Part shown: piece after piece, positions 8,047 to 17,436 of the stretch | Layout of the letters: each line of letters opens with the position of its first letter | How positions within the stretch are numbered: the stretch's first letter is position 1 | Assembly (NCBI RefSeq): GCF_029846635.1 | Contig: NZ_JARVTG010000002.1 | Span: 682,001 to 746,000, forward strand | Length of the DNA: 64,000 bases | Direction of reading: 5' to 3' | DNA from: Pokkaliibacter sp. MBI-7 | GTDB lineage: Bacteria; Pseudomonadota; Gammaproteobacteria; Pseudomonadales; Balneatricaceae | The notes under the pieces: model-generated | Databases searched by the model: none | Told to the model about the DNA's origin: nothing | The model's input: the letters and a program-made list of their open reading frames with translations, nothing else | Position numbers and translations under genes: made by a program

Positions 8047-8823
8047 TCAGGAGTCGGAAATTTTCACCGGGTTGGAGTTGAACAGGTAGCCGTCGAATTC
8101 GGGTGCACCGTGTTCGGACAGCCCCATCAGCGTATCTTTGACGTGCTCAAGGTGCTGCCACATGGCCTGACGTGCCTCGATGGAATCACGACGCTGGATC
8201 GCGGCGAGGATGCGGTCATGATCACCCAGCCATTTCTCGCGATAGGTCTGATCGGTGATATGAGAGTGCAGCTGCTTCCACATGGAGCTGCGTTCACGGC
8301 GCTCCCACAGGTTCAGCACGATATCCACCAGCACACTGTTCTGGGTCGCCTCGGCAATGGCCAGATGGAACATCTTGTCGCCATCGTAGTCAGCGGTGCC
8401 CTGCTCGATATTCTTGCGCTCCATGTCGAGGGCTTCGCGCATCTGTTTGATATTGCTCTTGGTCACCTGAGTGGCAGCAAATTCAGCGATATGGCTTTCA
8501 ATCAGCTGACGCGCCTGCATCATCTCAAAGGGGCCGGCATCTTCTGCGTCCACGCTCTTTTCTTCGTGCTCTGCCGAAGGCTGCACGGAAGGGAGCTTGA
8601 TGACGTAAACGCCGCTGCCCTGACGCACTTCTACCAGTTCCATCAGTTCCAGCATGATAAGCGCTTCACGCACTACCGCCCGGCTGACTGACAGCTTTTC
8701 GGCAATGTCCCGCTCAGGTGGCAGGCGGTCACCAATCTTGTAACGCCCGTCGGCCAATTCCTGATAGAGCTTGTTGCCTATCTCCTGATAGAGGCGCTTG
8801 GGTTTAATTATTTTACTGTTCAT
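8047..8823 (-). CDS. exuR: Hexuronate regulator, ExuR/UxuR-like GntR protein
   Basis: GntR regulator of about 258 residues. The winged helix GDRLPPERDIAEKLSVSRAVVREALIMLELMELVEVRQGSGVYV is followed by an FCD domain. The segment GPFEMMQARQLIESHIAEFAATQVTK closely matches E. coli ExuR, as do the C-terminal AMWQHLEHVKDTL and the DGYLFNSNPV ending. ExuR/UxuR repress hexuronate uptake and catabolism and are relieved by uronates. The neighbouring TRAP and uxaC genes and the TGGTCAACCA palindrome fit this. The start ATG at 8823 is preferred over an upstream GTG at 8847 by comparison with ExuR length. Confidence 0.88.
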   Translation of the reverse strand: MNSKIIKPKRLYQEIGNKLYQELADGRYKIGDRLPPERDIAEKLSVSRAVVREALIMLELMELVEVRQGSGVYVIKLPSVQPSAEHEEKSVDAEDAGPFEMMQARQLIESHIAEFAATQVTKSNIKQMREALDMERKNIEQGTADYDGDKMFHLAIAEATQNSVLVDIVLNLWERRERSSMWKQLHSHITDQTYREKWLGDHDRILAAIQRRDSIEARQAMWQHLEHVKDTLMGLSEHGAPEFDGYLFNSNPVKISDS

Positions 8824-8998
8824 GGATTTGACTCTGTCCAGACGCACGCACTCTGAATGTCCACTGTGGCTGTAAGGTTCGATCTGGGAACCCGTATTCT
8901 GTTAGGTTCGAGGCTCCCAGATCAACCAGCCTGCAGACAAATTGCCATGCCGTTCACGTTATGACTGCAGAGCAATTAGTCGCATTGATCAGTCAGCC

Positions 8999-9985
8999 TT
9001 ACTGCGCCAGTGCATCAATGGCTTTGACATAGTCAGCAATGGCGGTATTTTTCAGCGCCTCATCATGCATGGGTTTGACTGCATCGATAAAGGGAGCCTT
9101 GTCGACGGTCACGATGGTCACGCCCATGTCTTTGGCTTTCTTCATCTCGGCATCAACGTTTTCCGCCCAGATCTGCTTCATGTATTCCATGGACTCGCGG
9201 CCAGCCTGTTTCATCGCGGTCTGTTCTTCGGGGGTCAGCTTGTCCCAGGTTTTGGTGCTGATGACCAGCACGTCAGGGATCATGGTGTGCTCATCCAGAT
9301 TGAAGAACTTGGCCACTTCGCCGTGACGGTAGGTAGTAATGGAGTTGATGTTGTTCTCTGCACCATCCACCACGCCCTGTTGCAGAGCGGTGTACAGCTC
9401 ACCGTAGGGGATAGGGGTGGGAGCTGCGCCCATCAGCTCGACCATCTTGATGGCAGTGGGGCTGGGCTGAACGCGGATCTTCAGGCCTTTCAGGTCAGCC
9501 GGGGTATTGATGGCTTTCTTGGTGTAAAAGCTGCGCGCACCGGCGTCGTAGTAGGTGATACCGATAAAGCCGTACTGGCGGGAAGAATCGAGGATCTTGT
9601 CGCCCACTTCCTTGCTTTCCAGGGCACGGTAGAAGTGTTCACGATCATGGAACAGGTAAGGCACGTTGAACGCGCCGTAGTCGGCATCAAAGGATTCCAG
9701 CTCGCTGGCGTTGGATTTGGCCATATCCAGCGCGCCGTTCTGCAACAACTCCATGGATTCACGCTGGTTGCCCAATTGTCCGTTGGGGTAGATACGGATG
9801 CGTACTTCGCCGTGAGTCTTGTCTTTCACCAGGTCGGCGAAGTGCTTCATGGCAATGTGTACGGGCGCTTTTTCGTCACCATTGTGGCTGAGTTTCAGGG
9901 TGGTAACGGCATGGGCAGACAATGTCAGTCCACTTGCCAGTACTGCCAGGGCCACTTTGGTCAGAATTCGCTTCTGAGAAAACAT
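8999..9985 (-). CDS. dctP: TRAP substrate-binding protein, probable hexuronate receptor
   Basis: DctP-family periplasmic receptor of 328 residues with signal peptide MFSQKRILTKVALAVLASGLTLSAHA and the binding core LKGLKIRVQPSPTAIKMVELMGAAPTPIPYGELYTALQQGVVDGAENN (about residues 144-190), including the substrate-contacting Arg. The frame extends to 10153, but the ATG at 9985 has GGAG seven bases upstream and starts the signal peptide. It is divergent from the DctQM pair at 10393-12219, sharing a control region with a large palindrome. Galacturonate or glucuronate as substrate is inferred from the flanking exuR and uxaC genes. Confidence 0.9.
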   Translation of the reverse strand: MFSQKRILTKVALAVLASGLTLSAHAVTTLKLSHNGDEKAPVHIAMKHFADLVKDKTHGEVRIRIYPNGQLGNQRESMELLQNGALDMAKSNASELESFDADYGAFNVPYLFHDREHFYRALESKEVGDKILDSSRQYGFIGITYYDAGARSFYTKKAINTPADLKGLKIRVQPSPTAIKMVELMGAAPTPIPYGELYTALQQGVVDGAENNINSITTYRHGEVAKFFNLDEHTMIPDVLVISTKTWDKLTPEEQTAMKQAGRESMEYMKQIWAENVDAEMKKAKDMGVTIVTVDKAPFIDAVKPMHDEALKNTAIADYVKAIDALAQ

Positions 9986-10159
9986 ACGGGTTCTCCAACG
10001 TTGATCTTGTTTTTTTACGTGGGTACCGGCCAGCGATGATGCTGGATACCGGACAGTGTCTCGTGTGGTGACAGCTTCTGCTCCCTGACTGCCATTGCTG
10101 GCGAGTTGACTGCGGGGCGGTTTAAGTGTCCGGACCAACTTTGCCACGCTCACTTCTAT

Positions 10160-10190
10160 TGGTCAACCAGATGATTTATCTGGTTGACCA
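10160..10190. promoter_or_regulatory. 31-bp palindromic operator, probable ExuR site
   Basis: Perfect 13-bp arms (TGGTCAACCAGAT / ATCTGGTTGACCA) around a 5-bp centre, in the 407-bp gap between divergent dctP and dctQM. Each arm contains TGGT-CA-ACCA, itself like the TGGTATACCA sites known for ExuR/UxuR, so two dimers could bind. A CCACCT/AGGTGG hairpin near 10340 lies in the probable leader of dctQ. Confidence 0.7.
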
Positions 10191-10392
10191 TTGGTTTGCC
10201 AGTGGTGCATTATCGGCCCCATTGCTGCTTCGCTGTCAGGGTATTGTCATGTCCGACGAGCTATAAAGCTGGTTTGACTGCGCAAATGGTCTGATAAGTT
10301 GCAGAGTAAACACAATAATAACCAATGGGTGGGCGACCACCTCTCTGGAAGGTGGCCAAACACTGCGGTGGCCATCGTCACCTGGAGGCTAC

Positions 10393-10881
10393 ATGAACAA
10401 AGTCGTATCGATCCTGGATAGCCTGCTGTCCAAATTCTGCATCTTCCTCACCGTTATTCTGGTCGCCTGCGTGGTCTGGCAGGTGTTCTCCCGCTACGTA
10501 CTGAGCACCCCCAGTACCGTCACTGACGAAATGGCGCGTTTTCTCTTCATCTGGGTAGGGTTAATGGGCGCTGCCTACACCCTGGGGCAGAAGAAGCATC
10601 TGGCCATGGACTTCCTGCTGATGTCGCAGGAAGGGCGCTCCAAAGCGTTACTGCAATTCATCATTGACCTGGCCTGTGTGTTTTTCGCCGGAGTGGTGAT
10701 GCTCTATGGCGGTGGCACGCTGATGGAAAAAACCCTGAGTGTGGGTCAGCTGTCACCGGCACTGGGAATTCAAATGGGGCTGATCTACCTGGCCCTGCCA
10801 CTGAGCGGGTTCTTCATGCTTGCCTATCTGCTGCGTGATCTGTGGGTCTCTTTGCAGACCTTTGCCTTTTCCCATCACTGA
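10393..10881 (+). CDS. dctQ: TRAP transporter small permease, DctQ family
   Basis: 162-residue membrane protein with four hydrophobic segments (CIFLTVILVACVVWQVFSRYV near residues 16-36, then FLFIWVGLMGAAYTLG, LACVFFAGVVMLYG and IYLALPLSGFFMLAYLL). The conserved RYV.STPSTVTDEMARFLFIWVGLMGAA motif identifies DctQ. It is first of a four-gene plus-strand operon (dctQ, dctM, GH31, uxaC) and pairs with the divergent DctP. Confidence 0.93.
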   Translation: MNKVVSILDSLLSKFCIFLTVILVACVVWQVFSRYVLSTPSTVTDEMARFLFIWVGLMGAAYTLGQKKHLAMDFLLMSQEGRSKALLQFIIDLACVFFAGVVMLYGGGTLMEKTLSVGQLSPALGIQMGLIYLALPLSGFFMLAYLLRDLWVSLQTFAFSHH

Positions 10882-10914
10882 CAGCGAATCGCTTGTTAAA
10901 ACAAGGATAAGAAT

Positions 10915-12219
10915 ATGGACTGGTCAGCAATGTTGGCTTTGTTTGGTAGCTTCTTCCTGATGCTGGTACTGGGGGTGCCTATCTCCTTTGCCATCGGGAT
11001 TTCCTCGATTATTTCCATCGCTATGGTGTTGCCCTTTGATGCGACTCTGGCGGTGGTATCACAAAAAATGGCCTCCGGCCTCGACAGCTTTACGCTGTTA
11101 TCGATCCCGTTTTTCATTCTGGCCGGCAATATCATGAACCGCGGCGGTATTGCCCTGCGCCTTATTGAGTTCTCCAAAGTACTGGCAGGCCCGATGCCGG
11201 GTGCGCTGGCCCACGTCAACGTCATTGCCAACATGCTGTTCGGGTCGATTTCCGGCTCGGCGGTGGCCGCGGCTGCAGCGGTGGGCGGCACCATGTCACC
11301 GTTGCAGAAAAAGAGCGGTTATGACCCGGTTTACTGCGCGGCGGTCAATATCACGTCCTGCCCGACCGGGTTGCTGATTCCACCCAGTAATGCGCTGATT
11401 GTGTACTCGCTGATTTCTGGCGGCACCTCCATTGGTGCGCTGTTCCTCGCCGGTTATGTCCCCGGCCTGCTGATGGGGCTGGGAGTAATGCTGGTCGCCG
11501 GTATCATTGCCAAACGCCGTAACTACCCTGTCTCTGAGCGGGTCAGTCTGTCCGATGCCTGGACAATTACCCTGCGTGCGCTGCCCAGTCTCGGTCTGGT
11601 GGTCGTCATCATGGGCGGTATCGTTGCCGGTATCTTTACTGCGACTGAGGCATCTGCCGTTGCGGTGGTGTACACCCTGTTACTGGCGCTGGTGTTCTAC
11701 GGTGAGCTGACGGTGCGTGAGCTGCCCAAGATCATCCTTGAATCCATCATGACCTCCTCGATGATCATGCTGCTGATCGGCGCCTCCATGGCCATGGCCT
11801 GGGCGATGGCCAATGCGGATATTCCTTTCATGATCAGCGATGCGCTGATGGGCATTTCCGAGAACCCCATTGTCATTCTGCTGATCATCAACGTCATACT
11901 GCTGGTGGTCGGTGTCTTTATGGACATGACTCCCGCGCTGCTGATCTTTACCCCGATCTTCCTGCCAGTGGCTAAAGATCTGGGCATGGACCCCGTGCAC
12001 TTCGGCATCATGATGACCTTCAACCTCTGTATCGGCCTGTGCACGCCGCCGGTGGGCAGTGCCCTGTTCGTGGGCTGTTCCGTCAGCGGGGTGAAGATCG
12101 ACAAGGTCGTTAAACCACTGCTGCCGTTCTTCGTTGTGCTGATTCTGTGCCTGTTGCTCGTTACCTATGTCCCTCAGGTCAGCCTGTTCCTGCCTCAGGT
12201 TCTGCTTGGCTACCAGTAA
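10915..12219 (+). CDS. dctM: TRAP transporter large permease, DctM family
   Basis: 434-residue permease with a strong AAGGA ribosome site. Family blocks include LLSIPFFILAGNIMNRGG (about residues 61-78), FGSISGSAVAAAAAVGGTMSP and FNLCIGLCTPPVGSALF. Completes the transporter with the upstream DctQ and the divergent DctP. Placement ahead of a glycosidase and UxaC indicates import of a uronate or a short uronate-containing saccharide. Confidence 0.95.
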   Translation: MDWSAMLALFGSFFLMLVLGVPISFAIGISSIISIAMVLPFDATLAVVSQKMASGLDSFTLLSIPFFILAGNIMNRGGIALRLIEFSKVLAGPMPGALAHVNVIANMLFGSISGSAVAAAAAVGGTMSPLQKKSGYDPVYCAAVNITSCPTGLLIPPSNALIVYSLISGGTSIGALFLAGYVPGLLMGLGVMLVAGIIAKRRNYPVSERVSLSDAWTITLRALPSLGLVVVIMGGIVAGIFTATEASAVAVVYTLLLALVFYGELTVRELPKIILESIMTSSMIMLLIGASMAMAWAMANADIPFMISDALMGISENPIVILLIINVILLVVGVFMDMTPALLIFTPIFLPVAKDLGMDPVHFGIMMTFNLCIGLCTPPVGSALFVGCSVSGVKIDKVVKPLLPFFVVLILCLLLVTYVPQVSLFLPQVLLGYQ

Positions 12220-12268
12220 CACCCGAACATCAATCTTTGCTACCCACTTTCCTCACGGAGAATAAGAA

Positions 12269-14686
12269 ATGAAACCAGTCAAACACTGGGAGTTTGTCCA
12301 AGCAGCAGGCAACAGGATTGATCTTGAGTGTGATGGCAAACACTCATTGCATTTGTTTGTGCTGGAGCACGAGCTGATTCGGGTGCTGTTTAAAAAGAAT
12401 AAACAGAGCGTGGTCGACAAAACCTGGTCAATCGCTACCAGCGATCAGGATGTAGCGCTGCAGGGCCGCGACCGCATGAGTACAGATGGCTTTTCCCTGC
12501 CAGACTTCAAACTGGAGCATCTGGATTCAGGCCTGCGGCTGGAAACAGCAGGTTTGCGCCTGACCGTGGAAAAGCCATTACGTCTGATCTGGGAGCACAA
12601 ATGCGTGGCGACCGGCGACTGGCAGCCACTGGCGCAGGATCGCACCAGCGGCGCCTATATGTTCGGTGTGACGGAAAACACTGTCAGCCATTTTATGGCA
12701 CGCAAGCGTGACGACCGTTACTACGGCCTGGGCGAGAAAGCCGGCAACCTGAACCGGGCGGGCAAGCGTTTCCAGATGCGCAATCTGGATGCCATGGGCT
12801 ATGACGCAGAAACCACCGATCCGCTGTACAAACACATTCCTTTCTACATCGTGCGTCAGCAGGACGATGCCAAAGGGCAGGGCGTCAGTTACGGCCTGTT
12901 CTACGATAACCTGGCCAGCTGCTGGTTTGATCTGGGAAACGAACTGGACAACTATCATGGTTTCTACCGCAGTTACCGCGCTGAAGACGGTGATCTCGAC
13001 TATTACATGGTTTTTGGCCCCAGTACGCTGGAGGTGACACGACGCTACACACAGCTGACCGGGCGCACCGCCTTCGGGCCGAAGTGGAGCCTCGGCTACA
13101 GTGGCTCGACTATGCATTACACTGACGCTGATAACGCGCAGGAGCAGCTGCTGCAGTTCGTTGAGCTGTGCAAGCAGCACAACATTCCCTGCGACTCTTT
13201 CCAGCTGTCATCGGGCTATACCTCCATCAACAACAAACGCTATGTCTTCAACTGGAACTACAGCAAGGTGCCGACGCCAGAAGTCATGAGTGCTGACTTC
13301 CACCGTGCCGGAATGAAGCTGGCAGCCAACATCAAGCCCTGTTTGCTGCAGGATCACCCACGCTTTGCTGAAGTGAAAGAAAAAGGACTGTTCATCAGAG
13401 ACTCTGAGACTGACGAGCCGGAATCATCGCAGTTCTGGGATGATGAAGGTTCGCATCTGGACTTTACCAACCCGGACACTATCGACTGGTGGAAGGCCAA
13501 TGTCACCGAGCAGTTGCTGGCCAAGGGCATCGACTCGACCTGGAACGACAACAACGAATACGAAGTATGGGATTCGGCAGCACGTTGCGTCGGCTTCGGT
13601 AAGGAAATGCCAGTTCGGCGCATTCGCCCGCTGCACACGCTGCTGATGATGCGTGCCTCTTTCGAGGCTCAGCAGGCGTTTGCCAGCGAACTGCGCCCCT
13701 ATCTGATTTCCCGCTCTGGCTGTGCCGGGATGCACCGTTACGCCCAGACCTGGACCGGCGACAACTACACCAACTGGAAAACCCTGCGCTACAACACCCG
13801 CATGGGCCTGGGCATGAGCCTGTCAGGCTTATACAACGTTGGTCACGATGTCGGCGGTTTCGCCGGTATGCGCCCCGAACCCGAGCTGTTTGCCCGCTGG
13901 GTACAGAACGGCGTGATGCACCCGCGTTTCACCATTCACTCCTGGAATGATGATCGTACCGTCAATGAGCCCTGGATGTATCCGGAAGTGACACCGGTCA
14001 TCCGTGAGGCCATGGCGCTGCGCTATCGCCTGTTGCCGTACTTCTATCATCTGCTGTGGCTGGCTCACGATGCCCATGAGCCTATGCTGCGCCCGACCTT
14101 CCTTGACCATGAGCATGATGCCCGGACCTTTGAAGAGTGTGATGACTTCATGCTGGGCCGTGATCTGCTGGTCGCTTCCGTGGTGGAGCAGGGGCAACGT
14201 CAGCGTCAGGTGTATCTGCCTGATAACGGCGACGGCTGGTACGACTTCCACCGTCAGAACTGGTACGCCGGTGGCCAGACCATCACGTTGTCGGCAGCGC
14301 TGGAGGAGATCCCACTGCTGGCCCGTGCAGGGGCCATCATTCCCGCAAGTAGCCGTGTTGCTCACGTTGATGCCAGTCAGGACAGTCAGCGTCAGTTGTT
14401 GGTCTTCCCCTACAAAGGTCAGGGGCAGGGCAGCACCACGGTATTTGATGATGACGGCGAAAGCTTTGCCTATCGTCAGGGTGGTCATTTGCTGCTGCAG
14501 ATCGACATGCAGTGCAGTCATGAGCGCATTGAGCTGCAGATCGCTAGGTCAGGTCACTGGGTGCCTGCCTATACGTCACTGACGCTGGAGCTGCCGGTGG
14601 GTGAGAAGCGCGCGCTGTTCATCAACGGCAAGCAGTACGCCCATGGCGCTGCCTTTGCGCTTGCTGATGCGCAGGTTCGTGCGTAA
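12269..14686 (+). CDS. GH31 family glycoside hydrolase
   Basis: 805-residue retaining alpha-glycosidase without a signal peptide, so cytoplasmic. The family nucleophile region is STWNDNNEYE, with candidate nucleophile Asp427; the acid/base region is TWTGDNYTNW, with candidate Asp498. An N-terminal beta-domain (about 1-260), the catalytic barrel with FGPKWSLGYSGS and DSFQLSSGYTS, and C-terminal beta-domains follow family order. GH31 includes alpha-glucosidases and alpha-xylosidases. Its place between a uronate transporter and UxaC suggests it trims an alpha-linked uronate-containing oligosaccharide after import. Specificity towards uronosides is my inference and is not an established GH31 activity that I can cite. 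Confidence 0.9.
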   Translation: MKPVKHWEFVQAAGNRIDLECDGKHSLHLFVLEHELIRVLFKKNKQSVVDKTWSIATSDQDVALQGRDRMSTDGFSLPDFKLEHLDSGLRLETAGLRLTVEKPLRLIWEHKCVATGDWQPLAQDRTSGAYMFGVTENTVSHFMARKRDDRYYGLGEKAGNLNRAGKRFQMRNLDAMGYDAETTDPLYKHIPFYIVRQQDDAKGQGVSYGLFYDNLASCWFDLGNELDNYHGFYRSYRAEDGDLDYYMVFGPSTLEVTRRYTQLTGRTAFGPKWSLGYSGSTMHYTDADNAQEQLLQFVELCKQHNIPCDSFQLSSGYTSINNKRYVFNWNYSKVPTPEVMSADFHRAGMKLAANIKPCLLQDHPRFAEVKEKGLFIRDSETDEPESSQFWDDEGSHLDFTNPDTIDWWKANVTEQLLAKGIDSTWNDNNEYEVWDSAARCVGFGKEMPVRRIRPLHTLLMMRASFEAQQAFASELRPYLISRSGCAGMHRYAQTWTGDNYTNWKTLRYNTRMGLGMSLSGLYNVGHDVGGFAGMRPEPELFARWVQNGVMHPRFTIHSWNDDRTVNEPWMYPEVTPVIREAMALRYRLLPYFYHLLWLAHDAHEPMLRPTFLDHEHDARTFEECDDFMLGRDLLVASVVEQGQRQRQVYLPDNGDGWYDFHRQNWYAGGQTITLSAALEEIPLLARAGAIIPASSRVAHVDASQDSQRQLLVFPYKGQGQGSTTVFDDDGESFAYRQGGHLLLQIDMQCSHERIELQIARSGHWVPAYTSLTLELPVGEKRALFINGKQYAHGAAFALADAQVRA

Positions 14687-14719
14687 CCGCGCCCGCTGCT
14701 CACTATACGGAGGATCACG

Positions 14720-16135
14720 ATGAAATCATTTATGGACGAAGACTTCCTGCTGTCTTCAAACACTGCGCGGCGCCTGTACCACGACTTCGCCAAAGATCAG
14801 CCGATCTATGACTATCACTGTCACCTGAGCCCAAGGGACATTGCCACCAACCGCCAGTTTGCCGATATCGGCGAGCTGTGGCTGGAAGGTGATCACTACA
14901 AGTGGCGGGCCATGCGCAGCGCCGGCATTGCCGAGGAGCTGATTACCGGCGAACGCTCGTTCAGGGATAAGTATCAGGCTTGGGCCAGAACGGTACCGCA
15001 GTGCATTGGTAACCCTATTTATCACTGGACTCATCTGGAGTTACGCCGGCCGTTCGGGATTGATTCCGTGCTGTTTTCGCCGGTCACGGCAGAGTCGGTG
15101 TGGGGCCAGTGCAATGAGCTGCTGGCTGACCGTGCTTTCTTCGCCCGCGGCATCATGCAGCAGATGAACGTGCGCATGGTCGGCACCACGGACGATCCGG
15201 CAGACAGCCTGGAACACCATCGCAGTATCGCTGCTGATAGTGAGTTTGATATCGCAGTGTTGCCCACCTGGCGGCCTGACCGCTCTTTCAAGATTGATCA
15301 GCCGACGTTCCCTGAGTACATGGAGAAACTGGGCAAGGCGGCGGATATCAACATCAGCCGATTTGCAGATCTGTTACAGGCCCTGAGCCGTCGTCTTGAA
15401 CACTTTGCCGCGCACGGCTGCTGTGCGGCGGATCATGGTATCGAGATCATGCGTTTTGCCGAGGTGCCTGCAGAGCAGGTGCTGGACGGCATTCTGCACA
15501 AGGGCCTGAAGCGTCAGGCGCTGAGCGAACTGGAAATTGCACAGTTCTTCACTGCGGTGCAGGTCTGGCTCGGGCGTGAGTACGCCCGACGCGGCTGGGC
15601 GATGCAGCTGCATATCGGGGCGCAGCGTGACAACTCTACCCGTATGTTCCACCGTCTTGGCAAGGATGCCGGCTTCGACTCCATCGGCGATCAGCTGGTG
15701 GCTTATCCGCTGGCACGTTTCCTTGATGCACTGGATGTCACTGACGAATTGCCCAGAACGATTCTCTACTGCCTGAACCCGCGTGATAACGAGGTGATGG
15801 CCACCATGATCGGTAACTTTCAGGATGGCAGCATTCCCGGCAAGGTGCAGTTTGGTTCGGGCTGGTGGTTCAACGATCAGAAAGACGGCATGATCCGCCA
15901 GCTGGTCAGCCTGTCACAGATGGGACTGCTGAGCCGCTTTGTCGGTATGCTGACCGACTCGCGCAGTTTTCTGTCTTACACCCGTCATGAGTATTTCCGC
16001 CGTATTCTCTGCGAACTGATCGGCAGCTGGGTGGAAAATGGCGAAGCACCGGCGGACTTTACCCTGCTGGGGCCCATGATTGCTGACATCTGCAGCAATA
16101 ACGCCGTGGAGTATTTCGGTCTGGGGCAGCGCTGA
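14720..16135 (+). CDS. uxaC: Glucuronate/galacturonate isomerase UxaC (copy 1)
   Basis: Uronate isomerase of 471 residues that converts D-glucuronate to fructuronate and D-galacturonate to tagaturonate in the cytoplasm. The amidohydrolase-like metal motif is YHCHLSP (His33, His35). Family blocks WLEGDHYKWRAMRSAG, HWTHLELRRPFGI, MRMVGTTDDPAD and SGWWFNDQKDGM are intact. Strong GGAGG site. Last gene of the dctQM-GH31-uxaC operon. A paralogue lies at 56218-57645 on the other side of dif. The next pathway enzymes (UxaB/UxuB reductases) are not in the window. Confidence 0.97.
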   Translation: MKSFMDEDFLLSSNTARRLYHDFAKDQPIYDYHCHLSPRDIATNRQFADIGELWLEGDHYKWRAMRSAGIAEELITGERSFRDKYQAWARTVPQCIGNPIYHWTHLELRRPFGIDSVLFSPVTAESVWGQCNELLADRAFFARGIMQQMNVRMVGTTDDPADSLEHHRSIAADSEFDIAVLPTWRPDRSFKIDQPTFPEYMEKLGKAADINISRFADLLQALSRRLEHFAAHGCCAADHGIEIMRFAEVPAEQVLDGILHKGLKRQALSELEIAQFFTAVQVWLGREYARRGWAMQLHIGAQRDNSTRMFHRLGKDAGFDSIGDQLVAYPLARFLDALDVTDELPRTILYCLNPRDNEVMATMIGNFQDGSIPGKVQFGSGWWFNDQKDGMIRQLVSLSQMGLLSRFVGMLTDSRSFLSYTRHEYFRRILCELIGSWVENGEAPADFTLLGPMIADICSNNAVEYFGLGQR

Positions 16136-16344
16136 TCTGAGCTGTACCCGGTGTGCTTACGAATGGGTGAGGTGTGTCTGGCGTCTTGGCACTGCAGGCG
16201 AACACCTCACGGTTCGTGAGCACAAGCTGCCGGTATCCCATGCTCCAGCAATTCCATTTTCCAGCTATCCAGCTATCCAGAGCACTGGGCACTCTGACCA
16301 ATGAGACAGCGGTGACGTTTTTCCGCTGCCTCCTCTCATCCTGT

Positions 16345-16893
16345 CTAGCGTGGCTGTTCGTCAGCACAGATCACGTAGTTATCAATTTCCTTGCGCTGAT
16401 GGACGGCGGTCTGCAGGCGATAGATCGCTGTCATCATCATGTCCATGCTCATACCGACCGATTGCTGTGACGGAATGTTATTGCCACCGGCCCTGTCGGC
16501 TGCGCTCAGAGCCTGATGCACGTTGACACGAAGATTGTCCTCAACGGCAAGCAGGGCGAAGTAGAAGGTTTTCTCACGGGGGCAGAGGATCAGGCTGGAG
16601 AGTGATTTCGTTTGCTGCCAGACGTCCGTCAGTAAGGCCTGTAAGGGGTTCTGGTCAGTGGGAGTGCCCGTCTGCTGCAAGGTCGTCAGCGTGTGTTCAA
16701 GGGTGTCTGCCAGAGACAGCAGCTCCTTGATCTGCAGTTTGATCTGCTTGTGCCTTTCCTCGAAGGAGGCATTGAAGTGGTAAAGCTCGGTGATCTTGAA
16801 CGTGGCATAAAGTGCCGAAGACACCAGCACCAAGAACAGCAGTACAGCGGGAAGCAGGGCAGAGTCCATGGGTTTACGCAGAGTGAGCAGCAT
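16345..16893 (-). CDS. Membrane-anchored helical protein, unknown function
   Basis: 182-residue protein with one N-terminal membrane segment (ALLPAVLLFLVLVSSALYATF, about residues 12-32). A long charged helical region follows (HKQIKLQIKELLSLADTLEHTLTTLQ), predicted to lie outside the cytoplasm. I do not recognise the family. The topology resembles the sensory half of a chemoreceptor without HAMP or signalling domains. It follows a coiled-coil gene and a chemoreceptor gene on the same strand, so it may be an accessory of that receptor. This is inference from neighbourhood only. Confidence 0.6.
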   Translation of the reverse strand: MLLTLRKPMDSALLPAVLLFLVLVSSALYATFKITELYHFNASFEERHKQIKLQIKELLSLADTLEHTLTTLQQTGTPTDQNPLQALLTDVWQQTKSLSSLILCPREKTFYFALLAVEDNLRVNVHQALSAADRAGGNNIPSQQSVGMSMDMMMTAIYRLQTAVHQRKEIDNYVICADEQPR

Positions 16894-16954
16894 GTTGACA
16901 GCCCTTCAGTGCGGTATCGGAATGCCTGTTGGTCAGATCAAAGCCGATAATCGG

Positions 16955-17326
16955 TTATTTCTGATTGCCCACGGCGATTTCCAACACCTTGGTCCAGTGG
17001 TTAATGACTTTCTTTCTGTTGAGGGAGAGTTTCTCCGCCATGTCATCATCAATTTGCCGCAACTTTGCCTGAGTGGTGGCCAGCTCAGCGACCGAATGCG
17101 CGATAAAACTGTTCCATTCCTGTTGCAGGCACTCTGGATCCGGATGATTCATCAGCATCAATGCCAGTATGGAATCTGAAATCGCCAGATGATTCTCCAG
17201 TTCGTAATGCTTGGTCCTCAGCTCCGCTACCGAGGCCGCAATACTATCTATGGACTGCAACAGCTCTCCCACGCGCCCGGTGAGGCCGCCGAGAGCCTGG
17301 GTCATTTCAGCATTCAACTTTTCCAT
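16955..17326 (-). CDS. Small helical coiled-coil protein, unknown function
   Basis: 123 residues, soluble, with heptad-like stretches (LTGRVGELLQSIDSIAASVAELRTKHYELENHL). No signal peptide, no membrane segment, and no family recognised. Its first 40 residues have the spacing of chemoreceptor-type helices. It sits 110 bp after the chemoreceptor gene but beyond an intrinsic terminator, so it is either read through at lower level or has its own promoter. Confidence 0.6.
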   Translation of the reverse strand: MEKLNAEMTQALGGLTGRVGELLQSIDSIAASVAELRTKHYELENHLAISDSILALMLMNHPDPECLQQEWNSFIAHSVAELATTQAKLRQIDDDMAEKLSLNRKKVINHWTKVLEIAVGNQK

Positions 17327-17392
17327 CAGATCACACCCTCTGGTGACATAGATCTACTGCTCTGCGAACAATCTACGCTTAATGCTGAGCTG

Positions 17393-17426
17393 AAAAAATG
17401 GCAGGCAGAAGGACATACTGCCTGCC
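17393..17426 (-). terminator. Intrinsic terminator after the chemoreceptor gene
   Basis: On the minus strand: GGCAGGCAG / CTGCCTGCC stem (9 bp, 9-nt loop) followed by ATTTTTT. It lies 11 bp after the chemoreceptor stop codon and before the coiled-coil gene. Confidence 0.85.
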
Positions 17427-17436
17427 GTGACGCCGA

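Noticed and set aside
12214..12229. 16-mer CCAGTAACACCCGAAC shared with the phage intergenic region (38880-38895)
   Set aside because: In the host copy it straddles the DctM stop codon and lacks the hairpin seen in the phage; most likely chance similarity.
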